A stretch of 64,000 bases of DNA from an uncultured Clostridia bacterium (GTDB lineage Bacteria; Bacillota; Clostridia; Oscillospirales; Acutalibacteraceae), in contig CALEII010000033.1 in assembly GCA_937876205.1 (NCBI GenBank), forward strand, positions 62,001 through 126,000, given 5' to 3'. Below are positions 62,105 through 64,000 of this stretch, piece by piece. Under the pieces are notes generated by a model. That model was not told the origin of the DNA. It searched no databases and was given only the letters and a program-made list of their open reading frames with translations. Made by a program: the position numbers and the translations under genes. Position 1 is the stretch's first letter. Every line of letters starts with the position of its first letter.

Positions 62105-62803
62105 TCAATCAAAATAAAATTCTTTCATATCATCAAGGCGCAGAAGCATAGGATTCAGTCCCCAGCCGGCACCTGTATCAATATCAATCCAGGTGTCGGT
62201 TTTTAGTGCTCTGCCCTTGTATTCCTCACCGAATGAAACAGTTGGTGTGTGGCCGAAAACAGTCATAATATGGTCAAAATAACGGGTGTTGAGGTTTGGT
62301 CTCGTCCATACAAGGTCGTGCTTTGAATATTCTGAAAGCTTTTTGTCCTCTCTGAAATTACCCAGCCCGCTGTGCACAAGAATGAAATCCTTATCACCGG
62401 CAGAAACAGTCTCATAAAGAGGGGCATCGTTGAGGTATTCAAAAATATACTTCTGCTCACTGTCTCTTATTGCCCTGAGAGCTTCAAGAGTAACGCCGCC
62501 GCTGTTTGAGACCCAAAGTGAAAAGGTGTTGAGCATTGTTCCCGTGAGCCTGTCTGCAGACTCGTTGGTGATTTCTTCAATGATAAATTCACAGTCGAGC
62601 ATCATTTTTTCGTGATTTCCAAGAAGAAGCTGCGCATTGGATTTGCTCATAAGCCATTTGATTATTTTTATTCCGTCAGGGCCACGGTCTATAACATCAC
62701 CGAGGATATAGAGAAAATCTTTTTCAGAAAAATTTACCGATGCGAGCATCTCTTTGAACTTCTCAAGAGAATACCCGTGCAGGTCGGATGTTACATAAAT
62801 CAT
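62105..62803 (-). CDS. PPP-family metallophosphatase (calcineurin-like)
   Basis: A 232-residue protein with CAGGAGTG upstream. Motifs in order: YVTSDLHG (DxH), ILGDVIDRGPDG (GDxxDRG), LLLGNHEKMM (GNHE), LVHSGLG and VFGHTP with DTWIDIDTGAGWG. This is the lambda-phosphatase/PrpE/ApaH layout. It may act as a Ser/Thr phosphatase or as a dinucleotide hydrolase. It lies between hipBA and the radical SAM gene on the same strand. Confidence 0.9.
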   Translation of the reverse strand: MIYVTSDLHGYSLEKFKEMLASVNFSEKDFLYILGDVIDRGPDGIKIIKWLMSKSNAQLLLGNHEKMMLDCEFIIEEITNESADRLTGTMLNTFSLWVSNSGGVTLEALRAIRDSEQKYIFEYLNDAPLYETVSAGDKDFILVHSGLGNFREDKKLSEYSKHDLVWTRPNLNTRYFDHIMTVFGHTPTVSFGEEYKGRALKTDTWIDIDTGAGWGLNPMLLRLDDMKEFYFD

Positions 62804-62833
62804 AATATCACTCCTGTTTTTCTATTTAATTGA

Positions 62834-62861
62834 AAACAACCCATCTTGAGATGAGTTGTTT
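62834..62861. terminator. Hairpin between the radical SAM and phosphatase genes
   Basis: AAACAACxCATC / GATGxGTTGTTT stem with a 4-nt loop; T-rich on both sides. Confidence 0.6.
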
Positions 62862-62863
62862 CA

Positions 62864-64000
62864 TTATTTTTTCAAACCATATTTTTTAAGTATATGAGGG
62901 AACAGATGTGCATAGTAAGCTGTTTTTATAAACTCCACACCTGCCATATATGTTGACACCACAAAGCTTATAAAGTCACCTGTTTTTACTGACCTGAAAG
63001 CATCTGTAATGACCTTTTTTGCAAAGCCGAATTTTTCGGTGCCCGGTACATCCTTTGCCGTAAAGCTTCTCCACATATAATATGCTCTTACTACTTTTAT
63101 GTCAATATCAGGTATTTTGCTGAAGTTGTATTCAAGCCTTTCAAGCGGTTTTTGTCTGCCGAATTCTTCAAGCGTTTTTACATTACTGTATCTGCCGCTT
63201 CTGACAAGAGTGTTGAATATCTCTGAGCCTGGAACAACTGCCAGAAAGTTCAGATTTATAAGGCTGGTGTCAAGCTTTTCTATGAGATTGACGGTGTCCT
63301 GCAGGTCTTGCTGTGTTTCATCGGGGAGTGCTGTTATGAAAGAGCCTATACAAGCAATATTTGCTTCTTTGCAGGCACTGAATGTGGGTATGATTTTATC
63401 ATAATCAATGCGCTTGTTTATCTGCTTGAGCATTTTTTCAGAGCCTGATTCAATGCCAAAGAAAATCCATCTGCAGCCTGAGTTGTACATATACTCAAAG
63501 TCTTCTTTTTCAAAAATGCCTATTCTTGTCTGACAGCCCCATACAAAGTCGAGATTCATATTTCTGAGTCTGTCGCAGATTTCACGCATTTCAGCAGTGT
63601 TTCTGCACCACATTTCATCAGCGAAATAAACTCCGTCCATACCGTAATCTGTAACAAGCAATCTTATTTCATCAAGCAGTATATCAAGAGGTCTTTTTCT
63701 GTAGGTGCATTTGTGAAAATCTTTATTGTAGCAGAAGGTGCAGCTGAAAGGACAGCCCTTTGCCGCATAAAGATAAAGCATCTTTTTACAGCCATAGGAT
63801 GACTGAAAATACTTCGGCACATCAACGAGACTCCAGTTAATGGGACTCAGTTGTGCAAGGTCTGCAAACGGACGGCTTTGTGTAAAGACAGTCTCACCGT
63901 TTTTGTTTATATATGCGAGCCCCGGAATGTCTGCAAGTGACGGAATCAGACCGTCATAATGCCTTGCAAGGTCAAGCCAGGTCATTTCACCCTCACCGAC
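62864..64000 (-). CDS. B12-binding-type radical SAM protein (5' end outside window)
   Basis: About 378 residues are visible; the frame is open through position 64000 (GEGEMTWLDL), so the start and most of the N-terminal cobalamin-binding-like domain are outside. The radical SAM cluster motif is GCPFSCTFCYNKDFHKC (CxxxCxxC). ESGSEKMLKQINKR and PGSEIFNTLVRSGRY follow, as in the BchE/hopanoid-type B12 radical SAM group, which methylate or rearrange lipids and other small molecules. The product cannot be inferred from what is visible. Confidence 0.88.
   Translation of the reverse strand, partial: VGEGEMTWLDLARHYDGLIPSLADIPGLAYINKNGETVFTQSRPFADLAQLSPINWSLVDVPKYFQSSYGCKKMLYLYAAKGCPFSCTFCYNKDFHKCTYRKRPLDILLDEIRLLVTDYGMDGVYFADEMWCRNTAEMREICDRLRNMNLDFVWGCQTRIGIFEKEDFEYMYNSGCRWIFFGIESGSEKMLKQINKRIDYDKIIPTFSACKEANIACIGSFITALPDETQQDLQDTVNLIEKLDTSLINLNFLAVVPGSEIFNTLVRSGRYSNVKTLEEFGRQKPLERLEYNFSKIPDIDIKVVRAYYMWRSFTAKDVPGTEKFGFAKKVITDAFRSVKTGDFISFVVSTYMAGVEFIKTAYYAHLFPHILKKYGLKK

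Overview
The window looks like a chromosomal segment of a spore-forming, fibre- or starch-degrading Clostridia bacterium, most likely in or near the Oscillospiraceae/Ruminococcaceae. The support is the low-to-mid GC content, type I dockerin modules of the TAADARLALR kind, the GlgC/GlgD pair, a SpoIIE homologue, a two-gene SufC/SufB-type iron-sulfur system, and Shine-Dalgarno and sigma-A promoter sequences typical of Firmicutes. This taxonomic assignment is inference; no rRNA is present.

Layout. 1-17.4 kb (all minus strand): two giant secreted paralogues, each combining a phosphodiester glycosidase (NAGPA) domain with a purple-acid-phosphatase-like metallophosphoesterase and cell-wall-type repeats. 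They bracket a dockerin-bearing CotH-kinase protein. A GH31 alpha-glycosidase and a small YdbC/PC4-type DNA-binding protein follow. 17.5-24.1 kb (plus): a compact, intact nine-gene phage head and packaging operon (TerS, TerL, portal, protease, decoration, capsid, three neck-type proteins). It has no tail, lysis, integrase or regulator genes and ends at a strong terminator. 24.1-29.5 kb: two divergent GPH/MFS sugar transporters and a secreted alpha/beta hydrolase. 29.8-36.4 kb (plus): glycogen synthesis glgB-glgC-glgD, then parB (no parA nearby) and serS.

36.4-39.1 kb (minus): a small XRE-regulator cassette with three operator-like sites, then cysE-cysS. 39.3 kb: tRNA-Val(GAC), followed by a striking array of mini-hairpins. 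39.6-45.3 kb: a MraY-family transferase, a small membrane protein, and on the minus strand an rlmB / degenerate P-type-ATPase / mgtC operon. 45.5-48.3 kb: spoIIE, bracketed by two almost identical 187-bp palindromic elements. 48.3-50 kb: sufC/sufB-like pair. 50-55.8 kb: an XRE regulator, a 740-residue secreted protein with an unusual leader, an ABC exporter and a GNAT_C-family protein. 55.8-64 kb (minus): two GNAT acetyltransferases, membrane proteins, a DUF2804 protein, a YitT remnant, a GH43-like enzyme, hipBA, a PPP-family phosphatase and a radical-SAM protein cut by the window end.

How it works together (inference): the first 17 kb encode extracellular glycan and phosphate chemistry attached through dockerins. 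The transporters, GH31, GH43 and glg genes fit sugar uptake and storage as glycogen. The unusual items are the tail-less capsid operon, the NAGPA-phosphatase fusions beside a CotH kinase, the P-type ATPase that has lost its catalytic motifs next to mgtC, and several families of hairpin-rich intergenic repeats.
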